Shown one piece after another: positions 34,729-45,957 of a DNA stretch of 64,000 nucleotides; positions within the stretch are counted from its first letter, which is position 1; each line of letters starts with the position of its first letter. Location of the stretch: positions 115,231,071 to 115,295,070 of the forward strand of contig CM054059.1 in the NCBI GenBank assembly GCA_028641055.1, written 5' to 3'. The stretch is from Alopecurus myosuroides (Eukaryota > Streptophyta > Magnoliopsida > Poales > Poaceae). The notes beneath the pieces are model-generated. The model did not search any database. It was given only the letters and a program-made list of their open reading frames with translations, and was not told the DNA's origin. Made by a program: the position numbers and the translations under genes.

Positions 34729-36120
34729 TGAAAGATCATCTTCCATTTTGATAATTGATGACAACATAACTAACGGACTAATCTCTATTTAGAGCATGTG
34801 TAGGGTTTGTTTGATACTCATCAAAATGCCAAAATACTCCCAATAAACATTCTCAAAGGCTTACAATATCTATCTTAAAGGAAAGAGCTCAAAAAGACAA
34901 AGCTGGGAAGCAGTTTCTACAGGCAGCGGAGGCTCCGGTGAAACCACCAGATCATCCACCCCCTGCTGTTTCTCGGCACATTCCCAGGCGTTGGTTTCCG
35001 GTGGAGGCTCCGGTAATGCCTCCGCCAAAATCCTCTTCGGGTGGCTCACGGCGGAGCCCAGGACGGAACCTACCGGAACTTCCGGTGGGCGGAACCTCCA
35101 CTGAAACCACCGGTACCTCCGCCAGTCCAACTGGGCTATAGGTGGGACTAGGTACCGGTGGAGGCTCCGGTGCAGGGTCCGCCAAAATCACATGCGGGTG
35201 CATACCAGTGGAGGCTAGGGCGGAACCCACCGGAATCTCCGGTGGGCGGAACCTCCGCCAGCACCACCGGAGCCTCCGCCACTAAAGTAACCGCAGAGAA
35301 GAGAAAGGAGCCGCGCGGGATCAAGTATACGAAGACCACCGGAGCTTTCAGTGAAAACACCGGAGCCTCCGGTGCTGCGTGGGAGTGGACAACGGTCAGA
35401 TTGGGGAAGGGGTATTTAAAGGCCTTCCCCTACCTCTTAAATGCCAAGCTTTTCCCACTCTCTCTCCTAGCCATTAATGAAAGATTCAACCTCCTAGATA
35501 TCCCTCTCGAACCACCCAATCACTCCATAATTTTGTGGAGAGCTAGAGGAGACCTAGATCCGTGATTCCACCAAAGGAATTGCAAATCCATCCACCACAT
35601 CCTAGTAGATCTAGAATCCTACTTGAGGCCTAGAAACCTTAGTAGATCTTGTAATTGTAGCTTCCACATTGTTGCAAAGAAGCTTCGTGTTGTTTGAGAG
35701 CCTCCATCCATCTTGTGGAGTGTCCTCAACCTCGTGTAAAGGTTTGGTCAACGCCTTCAAGTCGACATCATAGTGGAAACGAGAATCTCCCTCACCGGAG
35801 AAGCTCAAGGAGAATAAGGTGTGCACAACCGTGCTATTGAGGAGCGCCTAGGTGGCTCCCCACCTCTCCAACATAGACGTACTTCTCTTGAGAAGGAACT
35901 ACGGGAAACATATCCTTGTCTCCTTGTTTACACTTGTGGTTTATCTTGTTACCTTTCGTTTTACTTCCGTTGTGTATCTTATCTTGTATCACATAGGTTG
36001 CTCACCTAGTTGCACATCTAGAGAACCTTGTTTTATCTTGTTTAGCCATAACTAAGGAAAAGAATAAAAATTGGTAGTCAACCTATTCACCCCCCTCTAG
36101 TTGACCATAGTGCACTTTCA
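34729..36120 (+). repeat. 5' LTR of the plus-strand Copia element (1392 bp)
   Basis: It starts TGAAAGATCATC and ends TAGTGCACTTTCA. Short inverted ends TGAAAG/CTTTCA bound it. Repeated CCGGTGGAGGCTCCGG-like words fill 34930-35370. Confidence 0.85.
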
Positions 36121-36122
36121 AT

Positions 36123-36134
36123 TGGTATCAGAGC
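36123..36134 (+). other. Primer-binding site, initiator tRNA-Met type
   Basis: TGGTATCAGAGC lies two bases after the LTR. This is complementary to the 3' end of plant initiator tRNA-Met and is the usual Copia primer site. Confidence 0.92.
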
Positions 36135-36172
36135 GTCGGCTCTTGCTAAGGGCTTAACCGCCTAAGAGTATA

Positions 36173-37623
36173 ATGGTCAATGAAAATGAGCCCGACGATT
36201 CTAATTCGAAAATCGCCAACATGCCCAACACTATAACTAATCTACAAGAAACGGTTCAAACTATCCAAACCAAATTGTCCAAGGTTAGCTCTAGTGTTGG
36301 TTCGGAGGTTTATAACATAAATAAGATGTGGGAGGCCATGATGGGGAAAACCAAGGAGCTCGAGGAACCACCCCCACTGCCGAAGATGTTAGCTCAGATG
36401 GTGATTCCATTCCGGACATCGCCGAAATGGAAGCTAACATTTCTTTAACCAAGGCAAAAGCCGATAAAAAGGCTAAGAGCGGTGGGAGTTTCGAAGGCTC
36501 CAAGTCTCAAACGGCTAACGGTTCGGGGTCTAACTCAAGAGTTCCACCACCTGCCAATTGTGACTCTATTCATCCCATTGCTACGATGCCACACATTCTA
36601 AACGTTGGACTTCCTCCCATGCTTAACACTAACGAATTCTCTTCTTGGAAGTTCAATATGTAATCTCATATTTCAGGATCTTGCACCGCCTTGTGGAGAC
36701 GTGTTCTCCATGGATTTCACCCTCACGATGCAAGCAACTTGACTCCAAGAGAGGATATTGAATTTCAACTCAACAAGACCGCTCTTGTTACTATCCAAAA
36801 GGCTCTCCCAAGAGAAAATCTTGAACACATCCGCGGTATCAAGACCGCCAAGGAGGCTTGGGATAAACTTGACACATTGTTTCAAGGAAATGCTAGCATC
36901 CAATACTCCAAGTATGATGTGGATCTTGACAAGTCCGAGAACTTTGTCATGCTTGAAGATGAAAGTACGAAGGAGCTATATAGAAGAGTGGTCACCCTTG
37001 GCAACCAATTGAGGGAATTTGGAAAAGAGGAAATCTCCGATGAGTGGATCAAGAGGAAGTTTGTCAAGGACATAACTCCTTTCGAGAAGAACCTATCCAC
37101 TAGCATCCGAACAAGATCAGACTACAACTCTCTCAACTCCATTGGTGTTCTTAGCGAGTTCATAGCTATATCCCTATCTCACAAGAGTGCGGATGATGCT
37201 CTCGCTCGCTCAAGAGGAATTGGAAAGTCACCCAACCTCGCCTTGAAGTCTAAGGCGATTTCTCGGATAGAAGAAGTTGATGAGGATGAAGAGGACTATG
37301 AAGACACATACAAGGGTGCTCATAAGTGTATTGCTCTTGCCATGCATGGCTATTGGAAGAGATGGGAGGCTCACAAGTCCGATGCTCCTAGACTCTCGAG
37401 AAACAAGGTCTATAAGAAGAAGGAGGAGCGGCCAAGTACGTGCTACAATTGTGGAAGTGCAAACCACTTCGTTAAAGAATGTACTTTTGAGCCAAGAGAA
37501 GAGAATGAAGGCAAGCTTGTTCGCAAGGACAAGAAGAAAGCTCCACAAAACAAGAATCTTGCTAGAAGAGTCCCTATATGTTCAAGAAGGGCCCACATTG
37601 GAAACATACTACTGCGGAGATGA
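36173..37623 (+). pseudogene. Copia gag, broken
   Basis: It opens with ATG 36173, shifts frame at about 36400, and has a stop after SSWKFNM at 36661. It then reads through ALPRENLEHIRGIKTAKEAW (UBN2-type gag) to a zinc knuckle, CYNCGSANHFVKEC (CX2CX4HX4C), at about 37440-37481. It stops at 37623. Confidence 0.85.
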
Positions 37624-38746
37624 AGGAGAAGATGAAGTCGTAGGTGTGGCCCACGTCTCCATAGCTACGACTTCCTCTTCATCGGTCTCTCTATTTGAAT
37701 CCCCCAATGAGAAGGCTTTGATCCGACCTACATGTCTCATGGAAAAAGCCACCACGGTAATATCTTCCACCTCCAAGCCTATTGCTACTATCTCTCCCTA
37801 ATTATTGGATTGTGTTGAAAACATTATTGATGATGATGAGGAGGCCAAGAATCTAGGCTCTTGGTTATGTAGTCTTGAAGGTGAAACCAAAGAAAAGGTA
37901 AAGGCCCTTTTGAGGCAACTTGATGATTCTAACTCTCTCATAGATGAGAAGGAAGAGATCATCATGACTTTGGAGATTTATGGTGGTGGCCATGAGAACG
38001 ATGACAAGGAGCTTGTAGAAGCTCTTGAGAAAGAGAGATCCATTAGAGCCTCTCTTGAAGAGAGACTATCTAGTCTAGAGGTGACATACGCCATTAGTGT
38101 TTCCAAACTTAGGAAGGATAATGAAAAAATCTTTTAAGAAGAAGAGTTGAAGCTAGGAATGGCTCATGATAAACTTGTTGAGCGTCATGAAAAACTAGAA
38201 AAGGAGTTCACGTCTCTTAAAGAAATTCATGACAAACTCACCACGTCTCGGAATAAGATTCTAGCTCAACAATCTAATAAGCAAGTGACACCTTCCTATA
38301 GTAGCATTTTTATAATGCCTACCTCTTGTACTACTACTAACATTGTAGGAAGAGAGAACATTCTCAATGATGCCATAAGCTCTAAAGGAGCTAATATAGG
38401 GAAGGAATGGCTTGGCTTTGTTGTCAAGTCAAAGAAGAAAACCAAGAATGTCACCTCTTCCTCTCGTAATGTTGTCTTTGTTAAAAAGGGAAAGGTGACC
38501 AAGGAGAAGGAGACCAACGCCGTGGTGGGTGGTGATACCTCTAGGGGGAGCATCTCTCACGATGACTTTGCTGGAAAATATAACCCCTCTTATGTTCTCA
38601 TGAAATCTAGAGATGGTCATGTTTATGCTAAATACGTTGGTACTTCTTATGGTGATTATTATCATTGGACTATTTGGGTTCCTAAGACCCTTGTTACTAA
38701 CAAAATAGGACCCATTGAAGGATGGATACCTAAATCAAGAAATTGA
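37624..38746 (+). pseudogene. Copia gag-pol spacer with coiled-coil character
   Basis: Charged, heptad-like sequence (KVKALLRQLDDSNSLIDEKE; KLVERHEKLEKEFTSLKEIH) is interrupted by a stop near 38137. Such a region between gag and protease is usual in SIRE/Maximus elements. Confidence 0.6.
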
Positions 38747-38786
38747 TCTCTTGTAGGGAAGTCCTTCCGGGTCGGGTAGATGGACG

Positions 38787-40052
38787 GTGGATAGTGGTGC
38801 ATCCCGACATATGACCGGAAGCAATGACGCAATGAGTAATCTTGAACCTCCATTACCTCATCTCAATTGTGTCACTATTGGTGACAATTCCGAACTTAAG
38901 GTGTTGGGACGAGGAAAGGTGGCTATCTCAAATGATTTATCTATTGATAATATTCCCCTTGTTGAGTCCCTTGGTTATAACTTGATGTCCATTCTCCAAC
39001 TTGCAAATTGTGGCTTCACCTCTTTTTTAATAAAGAGAATGTTATTGTCACTTGGTAAACAACTCTTAAAGGAGCCTTTGTTGGGTTTGTCGAGAACGAC
39101 GTGTATGTAGTGGACTTCTCTAAAGGAGACGCGTTTGCCTCGGCATGCCTAATGGCTAAAGTTGATGTGGGTTGGCTTTGGTATCGCCGGTTAACCCACA
39201 CCAATATGAGAATATTGCATGACCTTCAAAGTGGAAATCATGTTCTAGACTAACCAAGGCTAAGTTTCCTAAATATCGTGTGTGTAGCTATTGCGCCTTT
39301 GGGAAGCAACATGGGGAACTTCACCCAACCAAGACCAATATCTCCACCACAAGAATTCTCGAGCTCATTCACTTAGATTTCTTTGGCCCACTATCTTATG
39401 ATAGTCTTGGAGGAAATAATTATTGCTTGATGATAGTGTATGATTATTCAAGATATTATTGGGTGTATTTGTTCAAGAGGAAGAGTGAGACTCAAAAGAG
39501 AGTCATCGAGTTCATCACTCTAGTGGAGCGCCAACACAATGCTTCCATATTGGCCATCCGGAGTGATAATGGCTCGGAGTTCAAGAAATATACCGTTGAG
39601 GGTTTTCCACTCCCTATACCCCTCAACAAAATGGTGTTGTGTAAAGAAAGAACCGGACTTTAATGGATGCGGCTAGGACAATGATTGCGGAGTTCTCTTC
39701 TCCTTATAACTTTTGGGCCGAAGCCGTCTCCACCGCATGTCATGCTACCAACCGGTTATATCTATGCAAGATCTTGAACAAGGCTCCCTATGAGATTCTC
39801 ACGAGCAAGAAACCGGACGTATCTTACAATAAGGTCTTCGGTTGCAAGTGCTTCATTCGCAAGAAAGGTAAACGTTTGTCAAAGTTTGAGACCAAATCTT
39901 ATGAAGGTATCTTTGTTGGCTATGCCACAAATGATCGCGCCTATAGAGTCTACAACAAGTTCACCGGACAAGTTTAAGAAGCTATAGACATGGTGTTTGA
40001 TGAGGATAACGGCTCCCAAGGGGGGCGTATAGATCATGGTGTTGTAGGAGAT
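38787..40052 (+). pseudogene. Copia protease and integrase, broken and truncated
   Basis: Protease: MDSGASRHMTG, with the active Asp in DSGAS. A GAG-pre-integrase remnant (TNMRILHDLQSGNH) is at about 39200. Integrase core: ELIHLDFFGPLSYDSLGGNN and IRSDNGSEF give the first two acidic residues, and the frame is then lost. A later frame (39663-39977) gives AAEFSSPYNFWAEAV-type integrase C-terminal sequence and GCKCFIRKKGK. Confidence 0.8.
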
Positions 40053-41212
40053 TGAAAGTATAGTATGGGCACCTAGAGGGGGGGTGAATAGGTGGTACGA
40101 CCAATTTTAATTTTTCTTCACAAATAGGCTTGACACAAAGGTAAATTCTCTAGATAGTGCAACTAAGGTGAATTTACCTATATTACAAGGATAGCAACTA
40201 ATGCAATGAGTACAACAATAAATGCAACAAGTAAAAGTGAGTAAAGATAAGGGAACGAGATAACCGATAGGAAGCACGCGGAGACACGATGTATTCCCGA
40301 GTTCCTCCTTGTTAAGGGAGTACGTATCGTTGGAGGGGTGTGAGCTCGCCACGAAGGTCTATTTAACGCCACAAAGGCCTCACCCTATTCTCCGATGAAC
40401 CTCGCCACAAAGGCCGAGTTCACCTTCCACTATTGATCCCCTTTGAGGCGGGAATCGAATCCTTTACAAACAAGCTTGGGGCACACACCCACAAACAAAT
40501 TGGGGGCTCCCAACTATCACAAATCACCAAGAGTAGCAAGAAGCCTAGGTTCTCCACAAGAGGAAACCCTAGGCAAGGATCCCTCAAGCTAATGAGGGGA
40601 AATGGAAATCCGGTTGGTGAAGATGTAGATCCAGTGCTTCTCCTTAAATCCTCCAAGTTTCAACGAGTTTGGGTGGAGGGAATGGGAGATCTAGCTTGGT
40701 GGGTGAGATCCATTAATGGGGTCTTGAATTCTGGACGAGCTAACCCCTGGGGAAGAATGAAGGCATCTATTTATAGCTCCCCACAAACTAGCTGTTTTCT
40801 TCACTGTCCATGTGCAATCTGGAATCACCCGGAATAATTCCGGAGCAATCCGAATGGCAACAGAAGTTTTTACGGCCAAGTCGGAATCCCTCCGGATGCC
40901 AACAGAATTTTTTGCGGCCAAGTCGGAATCATCCGGATTGATCCGGAATCACTCGGAAGCAAGACTTTTGCGGTCAAGTCGTAATCGTCCGGAATAATTC
41001 CGGGATGGTCCGGAATAATTCCGGGATGCACATAAAAGATCTTCTTGAGGCTAGAAAAACGTGTCTTGATCTTTTATCTTCTTCACCATTTCTTTGACAC
41101 CGTTTATGCGCTGATAATGATTATAACCTTTCAACAAATAGCACGCACGGTTAAAACTCATTTATGTTTTAACAAACACACAAAACACAGAGATATCAAA
41201 AATGCACTTTCA
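40053..41212 (-). repeat. 3' LTR of the minus-strand Copia element (1160 bp)
   Basis: On the minus strand it starts TGAAAGTGCATTTTTG, right after a purine tract, and ends CATACTATACTTTCA. A cluster of TCCGGAATAATTCCGG palindromes lies at 40820-41030. Confidence 0.88.
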
Positions 41213-41227
41213 ATCTCCCCCTTTTTG
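41213..41227 (-). other. Polypurine tract
   Basis: On the minus strand CAAAAAGGGGGAGAT stands directly before the LTR start, where plus-strand DNA synthesis is primed. Confidence 0.85.
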
Positions 41228-41683
41228 GTGTTTGATGACAACATAAAGATTCACGGGGATAATCAGGGTGAACATAAAGAAATGGTCTCCAAAAAATAGA
41301 CGGAGCTCATCCTCGATATGTGTCGTGAGGCACACACTTCATAGGCTTTGACCCCCTATCTTTTAGACACCAAGAAGTATAAAGAAGTTCACAAAACATG
41401 CATATAGATAATAATAATGTAAGCAAGCATGATAGTAGCATAACCACGGGTAGGGTGACACAACCAAGTCACAAGGTTCCACACGAATAATAAAAAGTTT
41501 GCAACGACAAAAACGAAACTAAAGAAACCGGAGCACAAGCCTATAAGATCGAAAACGAAAGTCAAAAGACTCGTGCTCCCACCCTTGCAAAGCCCATGAA
41601 ATCCTAAATAGGGAACTCCTTCTCCCCCTTTGGCATCAAAGACGCCAAAAAGGGAAAATGAGTACAACTAGCGTCCCAAGAGA

Positions 41684-43115
41684 TCACTCGACGCCATCAT
41701 CTCCTCCGCGGTTCTCATCTTCCTCTTCCTCTTCCTCATCTTCATGCTCACGATCTCCAGGGTTGCCAACATCATCAAAGTCATCCTTAGCAGATTCATC
41801 CTCATCATCAATATCAGCTGGAGGCACCCCAAAGTAGAAATCATCATCATGGATCTCGGGCATCTCAGTGGGAACATAGATAGCAGCAGCAAGAGATGGA
41901 GGATCTTCAGGCACAGCTATCCCAGCAGCTCTACGGTCAGCGTTCTGAATGCGGCGATTCTCCTTGGCCAACTCCCTAGCCTCATGGGCAATCACCCTAA
42001 TGTCACTGCACATACTGAGCATGGCCTTGAAGAACTTGGAAATGCCACTAGAGGGACGCTGAGAGGCACCACTCGAAGAAGCAGAAGGAGTAGCCATAGG
42101 TGACTTGGACTTGGCCCTGGTGAGGAATCTGCAGATCACGAATGAGAGAAGACACCATCTTATTGCCCTTGACCACTGGAAATTCATCCATGATATCAAC
42201 TCCCAGCTTGGCATTAATGAACCTCTGAATCAACGGGCCATAAGGAGGCTTCCTCTTATCCATGATCCCAATACATATCTCACGGTACAGAAAGTCCATC
42301 ACATCAATCTTCTTCTGATTTGAGGCCCAGTGAGCATCACGAGATTCACCATGAAGGCCATGATGGCAGAGTAGTCACCAGCCTTGACCACAATGGTGGC
42401 ACGGAAGATCTTGGACAAAAGGTTGTAGTAGGGGTACATGTTGGAGTTGAATGGCCTAATCTTACCCTGAACACCAGGAGGATAGCAGAAGTCCAAGATG
42501 GAGTTGTCAAACTCTAGGTTGTCATGAACCTTGAAACCATGATGACCATAAGTGGCCGTCCATCTGCAACCTAGTGCCTCAGCAAATTCAACCAAGTTTC
42601 TCGAGATCTTCTCTTCCCCATACATCCAAGTCATAGTGCGCACGGCATCACCCGTGCAGTGGAGAGTGCAATAGAACTGAGCTATCAAGTCCGGAAAATA
42701 CTCACACTCAATCTCCAGAAGTGGTGCCACACCCAGTTTCACCAAGAAAGCATGAACATGATGAAGATCACCATTCTTGTGCCTATGATAGAAGTCCATG
42801 TCAATCTACGTCTGCTCACAGACAAGAGGATTTTGAGTGGAATAGAAATCATCCCACGCCTTTTGTTGAAGGTTTGTCCAAAAAACGAGGATCCTGACAA
42901 GTGGACTCAACAAAACGGTATGGGTTCTTCCTCTTGATATGCTTCCACTGAGAGATGGAGAAAGACTTCAGATCCCCTTCGGGCAGCTTCTCAACCCGAT
43001 CATCATCAAGATTCCGGCCACGATAAACGGAGGTGCGACCCCTTTGAGGGCGAGCACCCCTTCCAGCGGAGGACTTCCTCTTGGTACTCGTACGAGAGCC
43101 AGTACCTGTGAATAG
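41684..43115 (-). pseudogene. Env-position ORF of the minus-strand Copia element
   Basis: A basic N-terminus (RKSSAGRGARPQRGRTS) is followed by EKLPEGDLKSFSISQWKH. The core reads LGVAPLLEIECEYFPDLIAQ, FYCTLHCTGDAVRTMTWMYG, EFAEALGC and PFNSNMYPYYNLLSKIFRAT. It ends in a Ser-rich and then strongly acidic tail stopping at 41684. At least three frame changes occur. The core resembles the 'putative plant transposon protein' family found in Athila and SIRE elements. No signal peptide or membrane anchor is clear, so an envelope role is unproven. Confidence 0.65.
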
Positions 43116-44330
43116 AGGACATAGAGATAGCAAGGGATGAGTGCATATGCCAAACGGGAAACAAAAGAACCCCAAAAAGTTTGATGAAGTGCAAGATTTT
43201 GAAATTTCTGGCAGGATCCGGAATTTTTCCCGATGGGTCCGGAATCATTTCGGAGGGTGGTCCGGAATTTTTCCGAAGTATGGGACCCTCAATTTGACTC
43301 GAGAAATCCCCCAAAAAATTGATTTCTTGGCTTACTAACTGCACCAAACTTTAAGGAAGACCTTGGAAACGATCCTAGAGAGGAACTACGGTGCGGGAAA
43401 TCATGGGAGTGACAAATATGAGATAGATCTAAGTCTAGATTGGAAATTGGTTAGACTAGATCTAAGATGCCATGGGAACTAGGTGATATTTCATCTAGAA
43501 CCAAAATCAACCAATAAAAACGAGAGAGAAGATGCCAATCAAAATACCTTCCATGGGGGATGTCCTTGTCCAAAGAGGGATAAAAAATCCTCTCTAAGGG
43601 CAACGGGGACAGATGCAGCGAACTTTTGGTGGCTAGGGCACGAGAGGAGGGAAGAATGAGGAGGAAAAACTGCCTCCCGTGCGTGCGGGGCTATTTATAT
43701 CACGAAAACTGTCAGATCCGGAATGGCCCGGAATTAATTCGACTGGTTCGGAATTATTCCAGAAGGATCCGGAATTTTTCTGGCTGGGTCGGATTCTTCC
43801 GGAATATTTTTGGCCAGTCCAGGATTTGCTCGAAACAAGACCAAAAAATGGCAATTGAAAAATCTAGGATCAGTGTGTCTTAGTGTGGAGTAAGGCATAT
43901 GCATAGATGAACACAAGGAGAGAAAAAATGGACAAGGTAACATAAGTGGTTAGTAATTCCTAGTCTTACTTCTCGGGGAAGATGCAAATAAGATTCAAGA
44001 TAGCAACGAGAAGTACTATTCAGAAAGACAACTCAATAAACCAAAAGCAACCAACTAAGAACCAACTCTTCAAATGAGAAGAGGTTGGTGGCCTAAGCCA
44101 CCATGTAAGAGTTCATGGTATGCAACCACGAAGATATATCTTGGGGGCATTGCCATTACTCAACATTCAAGCTCACAATTCAACATTAGAAAAAGAGAGA
44201 TAACAATGAATTTTTGATTTGGGCATGATGGGGGGAGGGAGAACCCAATGTGTTAGGATAACACCCCCCTATGTCCATGCCTACACCTAAACCCAAACAC
44301 GTTTCATCTATAGGGGTGTGTGTAAGATCC
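43116..44330. other. Non-coding part of the minus-strand Copia element
   Basis: This lies between RNase H and the env-position ORF. It contains two clusters of TCCGGAAT-type words (43200-43280 and 43710-43810) like those in the LTR, and no usable frame. Confidence 0.5.
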
Positions 44331-45157
44331 TCAAGTCAAACTCCTAGAATCAATGATATTTAGTTCAATCCTCAAGAACATGAATCTTGCATCGTCGAGT
44401 GGCTTCATGAAGATATCCGCGAGATTATTCTTGGTGGGCACATAAGATAGTGCAATATCACCTCTTTCCACATGGTCTCGGATGAAATGATGACGAATTT
44501 CAATGTGCTTCATTCTTGTGTGTTGCACGGGGTTGTAGGCGATCTTGATAGCACTTTCATTGTCACACAAAAGAGGCACCTTATCCAAATGAACGTCATA
44601 TTCCTTGAGAGTTTGCCTCATCCATAGCAATTGGGTGCAAGAACTTGCGGCGGCTACATACTTGGCTTCGGCGGTGGAGAGAGATATGCAATTTTGCTTC
44701 TTGGAAGACCAACTCACCAAGGACCTACCAAGAAATTGGCAAGCCCCGGAAGTGGACTTACTATCATCTTGATCACCCGCCCAATCGGAATCCGTGTAGC
44801 CCTTGAGAGAAAATTGTGCCCCCTTTGGGTACCACAAACCAAACCTTGGGGTATGAACCAAATACCGAAAGATCCTATGGACCTCCATTAAATGGCTTTC
44901 CTTAGGGGCTGCTTGATACCTTGCACACACACCTACACTCAAAACGATATCGGGCCTAGATGCACAAAGTTAAAGCAAAGAACCAATCATAGAACGATAC
45001 AACTTTTGGTCCACATCTTTACCCTTTGGGTTACGTGATAGGTGGCACTTTACTTGCATAGGAGATGGGTTGATCTTTGCATTTTGGAAGTTAAAACTCT
45101 TGATCATGTCTTGGGTATACTTGGCTTGAGAAATGAAAGTCCCACGTGCCAATTGCT
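44331..45157 (-). pseudogene. Copia RNase H region
   Basis: A first piece (45152-44970; ARGTFISQAKYTQDMIKSFN, YRSMIGSLL) is split by a stop from the second. The second holds FSLKGYTDSDWAGDQDDSKS, SLSTAEAKYVAAASS, LLCDNESAIKIAYNP and KHIEIRHHFIRDHV. RNase H acidic residues D-S-D, A-E-A and D-N-E are present. It ends at stop 44331. Confidence 0.88.
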
Positions 45158-45186
45158 TGATCTCAAAACCAAGGAAGAATTTAAGC

Positions 45187-45957
45187 TCAACCCATCATAG
45201 ACATCTCGAACCTGTCAGTCATAAGCTTTGAGAACTCATTATTGAAAGCTTGGTTAGTTGAGCCAAAGATAATATCGTCCACATAGAGTTGGCATATGAA
45301 AATCTCTCCCTTTACTCTCTTTGTGAAGAGAGTAGGGTCGATCTTCCCAACTTCAAAACCAGGGTCATCCAACAACTCTCTAAGGTGCTCATACCACGCA
45401 CGTGGTGCTTGTTTAAGTCCATAGAGCGCCTTATCGAGCTTGTAGACATGGTTAGGAAAGTTTAGATTCTTGAACCCCGGAGGTTGATTGACATATACCT
45501 CCTCTTTTAGTGGACCATTCAAGAAAACACTTTTAACATCCATTTGTTGCAATTTGAAATTATGCGAAGATGCATAAGCAAGAAGGATACGGATGGACTC
45601 AAGGCGAGCCACGGGAGCATAGGTTTCATCAAAGTCAATGCCTTCAACTTGAGTGTAACCTTGAGCTACCAATCTTGCCTTGTTCCTTATAACAATGCCA
45701 TGCTCATCTTGCTTGTTATTGAATATCCACTTAGTGCCAATAACGTTGTGGCAATCTTTGGGCTTCTCAACTAATCTCCAAACCTTGTTACGCTCAAAGT
45801 TATTCAGCTCATCATGCATAGCTTCAACCCAATCGGAGTCCTCAAGAGCTTCAAACACTTTTGTCGGTTCCACCATAGATATGTGAGCTTGATGCTCACT
45901 AAAATGTGCCAATTGCGTTCTTGTGGATCTTCTAGCTTGAATATCTTCTAAGACCTT
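45187..45957 (-). pseudogene. Copia reverse transcriptase
   Basis: The frame carries [60 protein letters not shown] and the catalytic [12 protein letters not shown] (YVDD). It stops after MSMMG at 45187, short of RNase H. Its N-terminal side was displaced to 61990-62136: with one ACCTT copy the frame runs [16 protein letters not shown] without a break. Confidence 0.9.

Larger units (their letters stand above)
34729..40052 (+). mobile_element. SIRE/Maximus-type Copia element, 5' part
   Basis: The order is 5' LTR, PBS, gag, coiled-coil spacer, protease, integrase, all in the order expected for Copia. It stops inside the integrase-RT linker at 40052, exactly where the LTR of another element begins, so the remainder should lie beyond the right edge of the window. 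Multiple stops and frameshifts make it inactive. Confidence 0.85.

Noticed and set aside
34531..34767. 78 aa minus-strand frame at the Tat/Copia border
   Set aside because: It spans the junction between two elements (34728/34729), so it cannot be an ancestral gene as read; the right part alone is too short to identify.
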